The translations under genes were made by a program, and so were the position numbers. 64,000 nucleotides of DNA. Origin: an uncultured Lentisphaeraceae bacterium. GTDB taxonomy: Bacteria; Verrucomicrobiota; Kiritimatiellia; RFP12; DVOR01. This document shows, piece by piece, positions 1 through 7,385 of this stretch. The stretch covers positions 1 through 64,000 of the forward strand of contig CASEMQ010000007.1 in assembly GCA_949289005.1 (NCBI GenBank), written 5' to 3'. Position 1 is the stretch's first letter, and every line of letters starts with the position of its first letter. The notes under the pieces were generated by a model. That model worked only from the letters and a program-made list of their open reading frames with translations, did not search any database and was not told the DNA's origin.

Positions 1-380
1 GGGGGGCGGCGGGCCCAGTCGCGCCCGGGGGCGGCGTGGTCGGCGCGGGTGAGGGTGGCGCGGTCGGGGGGGGGGAGGTCGCGCCCGTGGGCGTGGCGCC
101 GGCCGACGGCGCGCGCGGCCTCGGCCTCGTCGTCGCCGACCCAGGGCTCGACGCGGGCGAGGGCGTCCATCGCCGCGCAGGTCATGGGCCAGAGGGTCTG
201 GTCGGCGCCGGGGCCGAGGCGGACGGGGCGGGTGAGGCCGGTGGGGAGGCCCTCGGAGGCGGCGGCGCGCTCGACCTCGAGGGCGCGCTCGTGGAGGGCG
301 GCCACCTCGTCGTAGGTCAGCGCCTCCACGCCGTGGGCGCGGAGTTTGTCAATCTCGGTCTGGGCGAGGGGGTGGAGCAT
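1..380 (-). CDS. Partial gene, unknown product (phage-like cluster), 3' end outside window
   Basis: An open frame runs from an ATG at 378-380 to the window edge without a stop (about 126 codons visible). It begins MLHPLAQTEIDKLRAHGVEA and is rich in Ala, Arg and Glu, helical in character, with no signal peptide or membrane segment. A good Shine-Dalgarno sequence (AAAGGAG, 391-397) lies upstream, separated from the ATG by 10 nt that include a run of eight C on the coding strand. The preceding gene stops at 397, so the two are probably cotranscribed. I do not recognise the family. The run of small closely packed minus-strand genes resembles a phage structural module, but that is inference. Confidence 0.55.
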   Translation of the reverse strand, partial: MLHPLAQTEIDKLRAHGVEALTYDEVAALHERALEVERAAASEGLPTGLTRPVRLGPGADQTLWPMTCAAMDALARVEPWVGDDEAEAARAVGRRHAHGRDLPPPDRATLTRADHAAPGRDWARRP

Positions 381-396
381 GGGGGGGGCGCTCCTT

Positions 397-762
397 TCAG
401 TCGCGCGGAAGTTTGGAGGTTTGGAGGCTTGGAGGCTTGGTCGCCGCCTGCGGCGGCGGGACGAGCTTCGACCTCAGGGGCTCCTCCAAACTTCCAACCA
501 TCCGAGCCTCCAAACTTCCGGCAAGGCCCTTGGCCTTGAGGGCGGCGAGGTCGGTCTGGAAGACGTCGCGGAGCTGGGCGTCGGTGAGGGCGTCGCCCTG
601 CGCCCCGAGCGTGGCGGGGAGGAGCAGGAGGGGGAGGAGGAGCCGCGCAAGCGCCGCGCGCGGTTCTACCTTTTTGTCTGCGGGCACGGCGCGGCGCCTC
701 GCGGGCAGACGATCCCGCCCGCCCCGCCGCGCCCTCGCGGCGCTTGCGCGGAAGGTGGTCAT
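397..762 (-). CDS. Small secreted or membrane-anchored protein, C-terminus encoded by an interspersed repeat
   Basis: 121 residues. A basic N-terminus is followed at about residues 37-55 by a hydrophobic stretch (ARLLLPLLLLPATLGAQG) resembling a signal peptide; an internal start nearer to it is possible. The segment after it (DALTDAQLRDVFQTDLAALKAKGLAG) is the likely original protein. Roughly the last 38 residues are translated from the repeat at 405-519, so the ancestral C-terminus was probably replaced or extended. The start overlaps the stop of the upstream gene by ATGA (759-762), which suggests translational coupling. No family recognised. Confidence 0.5.
   Translation of the reverse strand: MTTFRASAARARRGGRDRLPARRRAVPADKKVEPRAALARLLLPLLLLPATLGAQGDALTDAQLRDVFQTDLAALKAKGLAGSLEARMVGSLEEPLRSKLVPPPQAATKPPSLQTSKLPRD
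405..519. repeat. Interspersed repeat family A, copy 1
   Basis: Begins GCGGAAGTTTGGAGGTTTGG, continues with GGAGGCTTGG units, a central CGCCGCCTGCGGCGGCG palindrome, and ends with the inverse of the left end (CTCCTCCAAACTTCCAA, then CCTCCAAACTTCC). It forms the 3' end of the gene at 397-762. A clearly related, longer copy is at 16937-17145. Confidence 0.75.
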
Positions 763-1424
763 CGGAGCCCCTCCTCGGCGAGGATGGGGGAGAGGAAGAG
801 CAGGTCGCCCACGCGCCAGGCGGTGGCCTGGTAGGTGGTGGCGTCCTGAAGCCGGTCGTAGCCCACGAGGTGGACGTTGGCGGGGAGCGTGGCGTCGGCG
901 CCGAGGGTGAGGCGCACGAAGAGCTGGCGGCCCTCGGGCCAGCCGGTGGCGTCGGCGGTGAGGGCGCCGAGCGGGGTGACGGCCAGCAGGGAGCAGCAGT
1001 CGTGCCAGCGGAGCACGGTGTCGGCCTGGACGGAGGGCTTGCCGCAGGCGGAGGAGGCCGCGGAGGCGCGGAGCCCGGGCCGGAGGTCGAGGGCGACAGA
1101 GGCGGACTCCCCCTCGGCGGTGAGGATGCGCAGGGCGACGGACGCGCGGTAGGCCCAGGAGCGCCCCCAGACGGCGGCCCAGACGGGCTCGGCGTCGAGG
1201 TCGAGCGTCGGCTCGGCGTCCGGGTCGGCAGTCTCGGCGGACCAGGCGGCGAGGGGCTGGCCCTGCGCATCGAGGAGCGCGGCGGAGGCGAGCGCGGCGG
1301 CGGGCTGGATCTGGAGGCGGTAGCGGAGCCCCGCCTGGACCTCGCGCCGGGAGGCCGCGAGGGTGCCGTCTTGGAGGATGCGCAGGGCGATGGGCGCGCC
1401 GGGCGCGGTGGTGCTGTCAGTCAT
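759..1424 (-). CDS. Hypothetical protein, possible phage-type structural protein
   Basis: 221 residues, MTDSTTAPGAPIALRILQDG... The sequence alternates short beta-strand-like and polar stretches and has no signal peptide, consistent with a soluble beta-rich protein. It has a strong Shine-Dalgarno sequence (AAAGGAG) about 9 nt before the ATG and its end overlaps the next gene by 4 nt. Position among small same-strand genes and overall composition suggest a phage minor structural component, but no diagnostic motif is visible, so this is a weak guess. Confidence 0.55.
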   Translation of the reverse strand: MTDSTTAPGAPIALRILQDGTLAASRREVQAGLRYRLQIQPAAALASAALLDAQGQPLAAWSAETADPDAEPTLDLDAEPVWAAVWGRSWAYRASVALRILTAEGESASVALDLRPGLRASAASSACGKPSVQADTVLRWHDCCSLLAVTPLGALTADATGWPEGRQLFVRLTLGADATLPANVHLVGYDRLQDATTYQATAWRVGDLLFLSPILAEEGLR

Positions 1425-1443
1425 GGGGGCTCGCTCCTTTCTT

Positions 1444-1632
1444 CCAAATCACAAAGGGCATAAAGACACAAAGGGTTTCGCCCCTGAGGGGCGACGGGCA
1501 AGGCCGCGTCGGTTCGTCCGAACCATCCCAAAAGATTTGGGGTGCAGGGGCGCATGGCCCCTGCCGGGGCGTGGGGCGGCGCCCCACACCGTCGTGTGCT
1601 TTGTGCCCGTTGTGGTCTTTGTGATTTCCATC
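1444..1632. repeat. Imperfect inverted repeat pair, CACAAAG-type family (B)
   Basis: The gap between two minus-strand genes holds a left arm at 1444-1476 (CACAAAGGGCATAAAGACAC plus CAAAGG) and a right arm at 1590-1632 that reads in the opposite sense (CTTTGTGCCCGTTGTGGTC, then TTTGTGATTTCC). Between them are a CGCCCC/GGGGCG hairpin (1479-1498) and a second GC hairpin around 1545-1590. No coding potential beyond antisense shadows. Related motifs lie at 10948-10985 and, degenerate, at 2905-2942. Confidence 0.6.
1479..1498. repeat. REP-like hairpin CGCCCCnnnnGGGGCGACRGG (family D copy)
   Basis: Reads CGCCCCTGAGGGGCGACGGG, one of at least seven intergenic copies of a short GC palindrome followed by GACRGG or GATGG (others at 11033, 11348, 13620, 13721, 17007 and 30270). 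Confidence 0.6.
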
Positions 1633-1639
1633 TTGCGGG

Positions 1640-2032
1640 TCATCCTCTCAGCGCGACGTGGCCGCCCCAACCGGCGGCGCGGAGGGCGGCCTTGGCGAAG
1701 GGCCCGGCCATCTCGATGGGGGGCGTCTCCTGCCCCGTGTCCCCGGCGGCCTGCGCGGCGATGGTCAGCGCGTCATGCTCGCCGCCGCCCACGGCGCGCG
1801 CGTTGGCCACGCCGCTGAGCACGAGAAGGGCGAACGCCTGCTCGGCGGCGGCGCGCCGCCAACGCTCCGCCGTCCAGTCGACGGGCGTGGCCAGCGCGTC
1901 GGCGAACTGGCGGCGCGCGTGCGCGAGCGCGCCCCTGCGCGCGCCCTCGGAGTAGCCGGCCCAACGGTCGGCCTGCGGGTGGTTGCCAAAGGCGAAGTAG
2001 CCCTGCGCGAACTCGAAGAGGTCATTGTCCAT
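1640..2032 (-). CDS. Hypothetical protein, possibly phage head-tail connector type
   Basis: 130 residues from the ATG at 2030-2032 (MDNDLFEFAQGYFAFGNHPQ). This start is preferred over an upstream one at 2056 because an AAGGTG lies at a plausible distance before it. The protein is predicted helical, with Ala/Arg-rich helices, and ends with a Gly-rich tail. Size, helical content and the setting among small same-strand genes recall phage connector or completion proteins, but there is no specific motif. Function unassigned. Confidence 0.5.
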   Translation of the reverse strand: MDNDLFEFAQGYFAFGNHPQADRWAGYSEGARRGALAHARRQFADALATPVDWTAERWRRAAAEQAFALLVLSGVANARAVGGGEHDALTIAAQAAGDTGQETPPIEMAGPFAKAALRAAGWGGHVALRG

Positions 2033-2089
2033 GCCACCCGCGCACCTTGCTGACACGGCGAGGCGGAGGGAGGAAACGTGCGCGGTGCG

Positions 2090-2422
2090 TCAGTGGGCGC
2101 GGTCCTGCCCGGCGCGGAGGGCGCACCAAGCGCCGAGGTAGGCGGCGTCGCGGGGGGTGCCGTCGTGGACGGCGGCCTTGAAGTTGGGGTAGTCGATGGC
2201 CGCGGCCTCCTCGGCGGCGACGCGGGCCCAGTCGGCCCGGGGCAGCTCCATGCGGAAGCGGTAGTCGGCCTCGGGGGTCTCGGCGATGGTGGCCGGGTCG
2301 AGGCCGTGTGCGGCGCAGAGGCGCTCCAGGTCGCCGCGGAAGCGGGCGCGCAGGAGGATGGCGCCCGGCTTGTCGAGGTGGGCGACGGCGGAGAAGAAAC
2401 CGGATTTGCAGAAGAGCCACAT
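2090..2422 (-). CDS. Conserved hypothetical protein of the 'MWLF...GF(F/Y)S' type
   Basis: 110 residues starting MWLFCKSGFFSAVAHLDKPG, with later RARFRGDLERL, DYRFRMELP and DYPNFKAAV. From memory this matches a widespread family of about 120-residue proteins that start with MWLF(T)xxGF(F/Y)S and carry RAR and DY-x-NFK motifs; its function is unknown. The ATG at 2422 has a textbook Shine-Dalgarno sequence (GAAAGGA, about 8 nt upstream) and coincides with the family's conserved N-terminus. The frame stays open upstream to another well-spaced ATG at 2572 (GGGAGGGCGAAGG before it), which would add 50 residues with one transmembrane helix (DVIWTIVIGVFVAVYVTWRL). Both starts may be used. Confidence 0.65.
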   Translation of the reverse strand: MWLFCKSGFFSAVAHLDKPGAILLRARFRGDLERLCAAHGLDPATIAETPEADYRFRMELPRADWARVAAEEAAAIDYPNFKAAVHDGTPRDAAYLGAWCALRAGQDRAH

Positions 2423-2740
2423 GGCGGGAGTCCTTTCTTCGGTGGTGGGCGCGGGGTGCGGGAACGGGCAGGCGGCGCGCTCGGCCTCGACCATGCCGTG
2501 AAGGCGCCAGGTGACGTAGACCGCCACGAAAACGCCGATCACGATCGTCCAGATCACATCCTTCGCTGTCATCCTTCGCCCTCCCAGTGTCTGTTTCCCG
2601 CGCAAATCGCTGACGGCAAAGACGCCGCGCACCCCGCTGACACTTCCCCGTTGGCAAATCGTTGGCAAAAAACACGTCAAACCTAACCAAAGCCTGCCAA
2701 ACCTAACCAAATCTCGGAACCGGCCCCTCTCCACCCAAAA

Positions 2741-2778
2741 ACGTAAAAGCCCCGTAAATCTCGCGACTTATGGGGCTT
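2741..2778 (-). terminator. Rho-independent terminator after tRNA-Thr
   Basis: An 11-bp stem (2747-2757 with 2768-2778, one G-U pair) with a 10-nt loop, followed on the minus strand by TTTTACGTTTTT. It lies immediately 3' of the tRNA gene and before the start of the next minus-strand gene. Confidence 0.75.
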
Positions 2779-2783
2779 AGAAA

Positions 2784-2860
2784 TGGAGCCAACTGACGGA
2801 ATCGAACCGACGACCTGCGCATTACGAATGCGCTGCTCTACCTAGCTGAGCTAAGTTGGC
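2784..2860 (-). tRNA. tRNA-Thr (anticodon CGT)
   Basis: The minus strand reads GCCAACT for the 5' acceptor strand, a D arm with AGCTCAGCTAGGTAGAGC, an anticodon stem GCGCA/TGCGC closing the loop TTCGTAA (anticodon CGT at 2824-2826, reading ACG = Thr), a T arm GTCGG TTCGATT CCGTC, the matching AGTTGGC, then T and an encoded CCA. All four stems pair. The 3' side faces the phage-like cluster, a common arrangement for tRNA-integrating elements, although no second copy of the tRNA 3' end is visible here. Confidence 0.95.
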
Positions 2861-2871
2861 AAAACGCGCAC

Positions 2872-2880
2872 ATGATACCA
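2872..2880 (-). promoter_or_regulatory. Extended -10 promoter of tRNA-Thr
   Basis: The minus strand reads TGGTATCAT, with TTGTTT as a plausible -35 (2895-2900) at a 17-nt spacing. The expected start point falls 5-6 nt before the tRNA 5' end at 2860. Confidence 0.65.
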
Positions 2881-3007
2881 AAAGCCAAGCGCGAAAACAA
2901 TCCCCTTTTTTGCGTTTTCGTGTCTTTTGCGTCTTCGGGCCTCATCCGCGGTCCCGGAGGCGTGCTTTTCCCCCGGGCGGCATTGCGTGCGAAGGTGGCC
3001 ACGGTTA

Positions 3008-3016
3008 TGCTATACT
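3008..3016 (+). promoter_or_regulatory. Extended -10 promoter (TGCTATACT), probably leaderless transcript
   Basis: TGCTATACT ends 10 nt before the ATG at 3027. There is no Shine-Dalgarno sequence between, so the transcript would begin within about 3 nt of the start codon. Confidence 0.6.
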
Positions 3017-3026
3017 GCGCCCCGTT

Positions 3027-4322
3027 ATGGCACAAATCGGCATCGAGGCGCGGCAGGGCCGCGGCCGACGGGCGCACCGGGACACGGCGCGTCCCCGCTT
3101 GGCCGCGCCTGAGGCCTGCACCGGCTGCACGGCTTGCCGTGCGGCCTGCCCGCGTGATGCCATCGTCATGGTCGCCGACGCCGAGGGCTTTCTGCGCCCC
3201 GCCGTCGAGGCCGCCCGTTGCGTGGGGTGCGGCGCCTGCGAACGTGCCTGCCCCATGCTTGCGCCCGGCGCACCCGACCTCGCGCCCGATTGCTTCGCCG
3301 CCCGCACCGGAGACCATGCCTTGCGCCTGGCCAGCTCCTCCGGCGGCATCTTCACCGAACTTGCCCGCGACACGCTCGCCAAGGGCGGCCTTGTCTTCGG
3401 CGTCATTCTCGAGCCCCCCGCCCTTGTCGCCATCCATGTCGCGGCGGAGGACGAAGCCGGCCTCGCCGCCATGCGCGGTTCCAAATATGTCCAGAGCGAC
3501 CCGCGCGATACCTTCCGTGAGGCCCGCGCCGCGCTCCGCGCCGGCCGCCCCGTCCTCTACAGCGGCACCCCCTGCCAAATCGCCGGCCTCCGCCGGTTCC
3601 TCGGCCGTCCCGACCCCAATCTCCTCACCGTCGAGATCATCTGCCACGGCGTCCCCAGCCCCGCAGTCTTCGCCAAATACAAAGCCGAGCTGACCGCCGA
3701 GCGCGGGTGCCCACCAGTGAGCATTTCCGCCAGGAATAAGCATTATTCCTGGCGGAAATGCTCACTGGTGTCGACTTTCGCCGACACCAGTGAGAATTGC
3801 GAGGACCTCTACACCAATCGCTACATCCGCGCCTTTTTGGCCGACCTCTGCCTTCGCCCCTCCTGCCACCGTTGCGTCGCCCGCGAAGGGCGCTCCGGCG
3901 CCGATGTCACCATCGCCGACTTCTGGGGCATCGAGAAGGTTTGCCCCGCGCTGGACGACGATTGGGGCACCTCCGCCGTGCTGATCCACACCGAGGCCGG
4001 CCGCCGCGCCTGGGCCGCCTGCGCCGGGCGCGTCGAAGCCGCCCCCGTCGCGCTTGACCAAGTAACCCAAGGCAACCCCGCTTACCTCCACCCCGCCCGC
4101 GAACCCCGCGGCCGCGCGTGGTTCATGACCCATTTCCGCGACAACCCGTTGGAACACACCTTGCGCCGTGCACTCGCCGGCTCTTGGCCCGAACGCCTCG
4201 CGCGGCACTGCCGCACCGCCGCACGTCGCCTCGCCGTGGCGTGCCTTGGCATATTCATTACAAATCGGGGGGGGGCAAGTAGTTATTTGCACGCCTGCGT
4301 GACCCTCCCGGCATCTGCCTAA
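3027..4322 (+). CDS. Coenzyme F420 hydrogenase/dehydrogenase beta-subunit-like iron-sulfur protein (polysaccharide-cluster type)
   Basis: 431 residues. The N-terminus carries two 4Fe-4S ferredoxin motifs (C31-x2-C34-x2-C37-x3-C41 and C65-x2-C68-x2-C71-x3-C75). The FrhB-type N-terminal region follows (SSSGGIFTELA, then GSKYVQSD, YSGTPCQIAGL and EIICHGVPSP), then the C-terminal domain (SARNKHYSW, LRPSCHRC, DVTIADFWGIE). Such proteins occur in surface-polysaccharide loci beside pyruvyl transferases and flippases, with a presumed redox role whose exact substrate is unknown; true F420 use is not implied. The ATG at 3027 follows directly on an extended -10 box. A perfect 28-bp palindrome (3712-3770) lies inside the conserved region around residues 229-248 without breaking the frame. 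Downstream are a small ORF and a MenD-like/epimerase/flippase set. Confidence 0.85.
   Translation: MAQIGIEARQGRGRRAHRDTARPRLAAPEACTGCTACRAACPRDAIVMVADAEGFLRPAVEAARCVGCGACERACPMLAPGAPDLAPDCFAARTGDHALRLASSSGGIFTELARDTLAKGGLVFGVILEPPALVAIHVAAEDEAGLAAMRGSKYVQSDPRDTFREARAALRAGRPVLYSGTPCQIAGLRRFLGRPDPNLLTVEIICHGVPSPAVFAKYKAELTAERGCPPVSISARNKHYSWRKCSLVSTFADTSENCEDLYTNRYIRAFLADLCLRPSCHRCVAREGRSGADVTIADFWGIEKVCPALDDDWGTSAVLIHTEAGRRAWAACAGRVEAAPVALDQVTQGNPAYLHPAREPRGRAWFMTHFRDNPLEHTLRRALAGSWPERLARHCRTAARRLAVACLGIFITNRGGASSYLHACVTLPASA
3712..3770. repeat. Perfect 28-bp inverted repeat with 3-nt loop inside a CDS
   Basis: Arms 3712-3739 and 3743-3770 are exact reverse complements (left arm begins CACCAGTGAGCATTTCCGCC). 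A third direct copy of CACCAGTGAG lies at 3785-3794, and GGTGTCG (3767-3773) pairs with CGACACC (3782-3788) to give a second, overlapping hairpin. The reading frame continues through the whole structure. Confidence 0.95.
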
Positions 4323-4333
4323 AGGAGGCTCCC

Positions 4334-4513
4334 ATGCGTTGCCCCTCTGACCCCGCACCCCACACCCATCCCGCACCCAATGGCGCCACCCCGCCCGCCC
4401 GCCGCGCGGCGCGCGCACCCCTCCCCCTCGCCGGCGCCCTCTCTCCCTGCGCCACGTGCCCCACCGGCCCCGCCTGCCCTTTTTTTGGTTCGGCGTCCCC
4501 CGCTGCCCACTGA
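4334..4513 (+). CDS. Putative 59-residue Cys- and Pro-rich small protein
   Basis: The ATG at 4334 has one of the best Shine-Dalgarno sequences in the window (AAAGGAGG, overlapping the stop of the previous gene). The frame runs to TGA at 4511-4513, directly followed by the Shine-Dalgarno sequence of the next gene. The product starts MRCPSDPAPHTHPAPNGATP and contains Cys3 plus C39-x2-C42-x5-C48 near the end (CATCPTGPACPFFG). No family recognised. The spacing (11 nt to the upstream stop, 14 nt to the downstream start) and the ribosome site argue for a translated cistron. Strong Pro/Ala bias from GC-rich DNA argues for caution. Confidence 0.4.
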   Translation: MRCPSDPAPHTHPAPNGATPPARRAARAPLPLAGALSPCATCPTGPACPFFGSASPAAH

Positions 4514-4527
4514 CCGGAGGGACGAGA

Positions 4528-6285
4528 ATGGAACAGACCTATCACTATTCTTCCGAGCGTAACGTGCAAATCTTGGTGGCATTGTTGAAAGCCAAGGGTA
4601 TCAAATATGTCGTGGCTTCACCCGGGACAACGAACATCAACTTCGTCTGGAGTGTACAACAGGATTCATTCTTTACGGTCTTCTCGGCGGTTGACGAGCG
4701 GCACGCGGCTTATATGGCTTGTGGGATGGCGGCGGAGAGTGGGGAGCCTGTCGTCATTTCTTGTACGGGGGCGACCGCGAGCCGCAATTATTTCCCTGCA
4801 TTGACGGAAGCTTATTATCGCAAGTTGCCGATAGTGGCGGTTACCGCTTCGCAAACATTCGACCGTGTGGGCAATCTTTGCCCCCAAGTGCTTGACCGGA
4901 CGGTGCAACCGAAAGATGCCGTGCGTCTCTCCGTACAATGCGCGATTCCTCACGATGAGACCGGAGCGCGTGCGTGCGAGCTTGCCTTAAATCGTGCATT
5001 GAATGCGTTGGTGTGTCACGGTGGTGGCCCTGTTCACATCAATTTGGAGACGCGCTATTCTCGGGATTTTTCTGTGCGAGAACTTCCTCCGGTGCGGGTG
5101 ATTCGTCAGGTGATGCCAACAGATATGACGTGGCCGGAATTGCCGCGGGGGCGCATTGGAATCGGGATTGGTTCACATCGTCCATTCACGGAAACAGAGA
5201 CGGCAATCATTGAATCGTTTGCCCATGCCTATGATGCGGCCGTGTTTGTTGATCACACGAGCGGATACTTTGGCCCAAGTGCCGTACATGCGTCATTCTT
5301 GCTCTCCCAGGGCGGTTGGGTCAACACCCATCGTAATCTTTTTCCGGACACGCTTATCCATTTAGGGGAAGTATCCGGCGATTACACACTTTTTGCGCTT
5401 GGCCGTGCCAAAACCGTCTGGCGTGTCAGTGAGGATGGAGAAGCCAAGGATTTGCTCGGCAAACTTTGCGCAATCTTCGAGATGCCTGAGGCAGACTTCT
5501 TCCGCCGCTACGCGCCGGAACGTTCGCAAATGATAGAGGAGCCCACGCCCGCCGCGCGGGTATGGCATGAGGCGGACGCGGAATTGCGGGCGAAGATCCC
5601 GGAATTGCCTTTCTCGAACCCTTGGTTGGCGCAACGAATCGCGCCACTTCTGCCGGCTGGTTGCGTCCTGCATTTGGGTATTCTCAACAGTCTTCGTTCG
5701 TGGAATCTCTTTCCACTTCCTGCGGGTGTTGGGAGCGCTTGCAACGTTGGCGGCTTCGGGATTGACGGGATTGTCTCGACCGTGGCGGGCGCTTCGCTTG
5801 TGGCGCCGGAGAAGCGGTTCTTTGCGGTGGTGGGCGATTTGGCCTTTTTCTATGATTTGAACGCGTTGGGCAATCGACACATCGGGAAGAACCTGCGCAT
5901 TTTGTTGGTGAACAACGCCGCAGGCGCGGAGTTCCACCTCTATAATCATCCTGCGTATCAGTTTGGTGAGGCGTCTCATGCCTATATGGCGGCCGATGGG
6001 CATTTCGGCAATCAATCGCGGGATTTGGTGCGCCACTACGCCACGGATTTGGGCTTCGACTATCGGGCGGCCGATTCCAAGGAGTCCTTGGAGGAGGTCT
6101 TGCCGTGGTTTCTCGGCGATTCTGACCGTTCGTTGGTGTTGGAATGTTTCACGCGAACTGAAGATGAATCGGAGGCTCATCGCCTCATCAATACTATCGT
6201 GCCGCGCCCGACCTCGGCCAAGGATGTCGTCAAGGCCATGCTCCCGCAGGGCGTCAAGTCTACGTTGAAGAAGGTGCTCAAATGA
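4528..6285 (+). CDS. Thiamine-diphosphate-dependent enzyme, MenD/acetolactate-synthase-like
   Basis: 585 residues from the ATG at 4528 (GGAGGGACGAGA before it). Pyrimidine-binding domain at the N-terminus with the conserved cofactor-activating glutamate in AVDERHAAYMACGMA (E57). The C-terminal pyrophosphate-binding domain has VVGDLAFFYDLNALGN followed by LRILLVNNAAG, which is the MenD arrangement (GDL-x-FxxDLN...VNN). The usual 2-oxoacid decarboxylation/carboligation chemistry is expected, but with no other menaquinone genes nearby and an epimerase and flippase downstream, a role in making an unusual sugar or acyl modification of a surface glycan is more likely. Codon use is AT-richer than the neighbours. 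The stop overlaps the next start by ATGA. Confidence 0.85.
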   Translation: MEQTYHYSSERNVQILVALLKAKGIKYVVASPGTTNINFVWSVQQDSFFTVFSAVDERHAAYMACGMAAESGEPVVISCTGATASRNYFPALTEAYYRKLPIVAVTASQTFDRVGNLCPQVLDRTVQPKDAVRLSVQCAIPHDETGARACELALNRALNALVCHGGGPVHINLETRYSRDFSVRELPPVRVIRQVMPTDMTWPELPRGRIGIGIGSHRPFTETETAIIESFAHAYDAAVFVDHTSGYFGPSAVHASFLLSQGGWVNTHRNLFPDTLIHLGEVSGDYTLFALGRAKTVWRVSEDGEAKDLLGKLCAIFEMPEADFFRRYAPERSQMIEEPTPAARVWHEADAELRAKIPELPFSNPWLAQRIAPLLPAGCVLHLGILNSLRSWNLFPLPAGVGSACNVGGFGIDGIVSTVAGASLVAPEKRFFAVVGDLAFFYDLNALGNRHIGKNLRILLVNNAAGAEFHLYNHPAYQFGEASHAYMAADGHFGNQSRDLVRHYATDLGFDYRAADSKESLEEVLPWFLGDSDRSLVLECFTRTEDESEAHRLINTIVPRPTSAKDVVKAMLPQGVKSTLKKVLK

Positions 6286-7385
6286 AGAAGGTGCTCTTGC
6301 TTGGCGGCACCGGTGCGATGGGAGTCTATCTCACTGAGATTCTGTCTGCGTTGGGGCATTCGGTTGTCGTTACTTCGCGAAGGCCTCGAGAGGCGCATGG
6401 GACCGTTTCTTATCTTTGTGGCAACGCCCAAGACGACACCTTTTTGCGTGATTGTGTGAAACGCGTGTCGCCGGATGCGATTGTGGACTTCATGGTCTAT
6501 GGCACTGAAGTGTTTCAGAGGCGTGTCGGGTTCCTGACACAGGCGTCCGCTCACTACGTTTTTCTCTCGTCCTATCGCGTTTATGCAGGGGAGGTGCCGT
6601 TGCGTGAGACATCGCCGCGCTTGCTTGATGTGTGTACAAACACGGATTATCTGGGGACGGACGAGTATGCGTTGACCAAGGCGCGACAGGAAGATCTCTT
6701 GAGGGCGATGCATGGGGGCAACGCTTGGACGATTGTACGCCCGGCCATTACCTTCTCGAAGGAGCGTTTTCAGTTTGGCGTACTGGAGGCGAACACGGTC
6801 TGTTGGCGAGCATTGCATGGGTTGCCACTGGTTATGCCGGCCGAAATGCTTGACAAGCGCACGACGCTTACGTGGGGGCGCGATGTGGCGATGATGATTG
6901 CACGACTCGTGCTCAATCCCAAAGCCTATGGCGAGGCGTTCACCGCCGCGACGGCGGAAGCCCACACATGGCGGGAAGTCTTCGAGATTTATCGAAAGAC
7001 CATCGGTGCAACGTTGGTGGAATGTTCGATGGCGGATTATCTTACCATCACGCAGGTGCCGTGGCAGGTGCGTTACGATCGAATGTTTGATCGTGTCGTG
7101 GACAACTCCAAAGTGTTGGCGGCCACGGGGATGACTCAGGCTGATTTGACACCTTTGGATGAGGCTTTGTCGCGGGAACTGGCAGCTTTCCGTGAACACC
7201 CGCACTATGCTTGGCTGGACTGGGGGCGTACGGCGCGTATGGACAAAGTTTTGGGGTTGCCTATGCCCAGAGGGCTCTCGTGGCGCGAAAGAATGGACTA
7301 TCAAATGGCTCGACATCCCAATCTTGCCCGAAATCTTCCCATGCGTGGTGTGCGGTGGTTGGTGCGTAAGGTGCGTGGGCAATGA
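6282..7385 (+). CDS. NAD-dependent epimerase/dehydratase (extended SDR)
   Basis: 367 residues. Rossmann motif GGTGAMG near residues 8-14 and catalytic Y129-x3-K133 (EYALTKARQEDLL) mark an extended short-chain dehydrogenase of the nucleotide-sugar epimerase/reductase type. It overlaps the upstream ThDP enzyme (ATGA, 6282-6285) and the downstream flippase (ATGA, 7382-7385), so the three are translationally coupled and probably act on one product. The C-terminal basic stretch (RNLPMRGVRWLVRKVRGQ) is unusual for the family. Substrate not predictable. Lower GC than the surroundings suggests acquisition as a block. Confidence 0.85.
   Translation: MKKVLLLGGTGAMGVYLTEILSALGHSVVVTSRRPREAHGTVSYLCGNAQDDTFLRDCVKRVSPDAIVDFMVYGTEVFQRRVGFLTQASAHYVFLSSYRVYAGEVPLRETSPRLLDVCTNTDYLGTDEYALTKARQEDLLRAMHGGNAWTIVRPAITFSKERFQFGVLEANTVCWRALHGLPLVMPAEMLDKRTTLTWGRDVAMMIARLVLNPKAYGEAFTAATAEAHTWREVFEIYRKTIGATLVECSMADYLTITQVPWQVRYDRMFDRVVDNSKVLAATGMTQADLTPLDEALSRELAAFREHPHYAWLDWGRTARMDKVLGLPMPRGLSWRERMDYQMARHPNLARNLPMRGVRWLVRKVRGQ

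Noticed and set aside
2784-2860. tRNA-Thr as a proven attachment site
   Set aside because: Only one copy of the tRNA 3' sequence is in the window and no integrase is seen; kept as a suspicion only.
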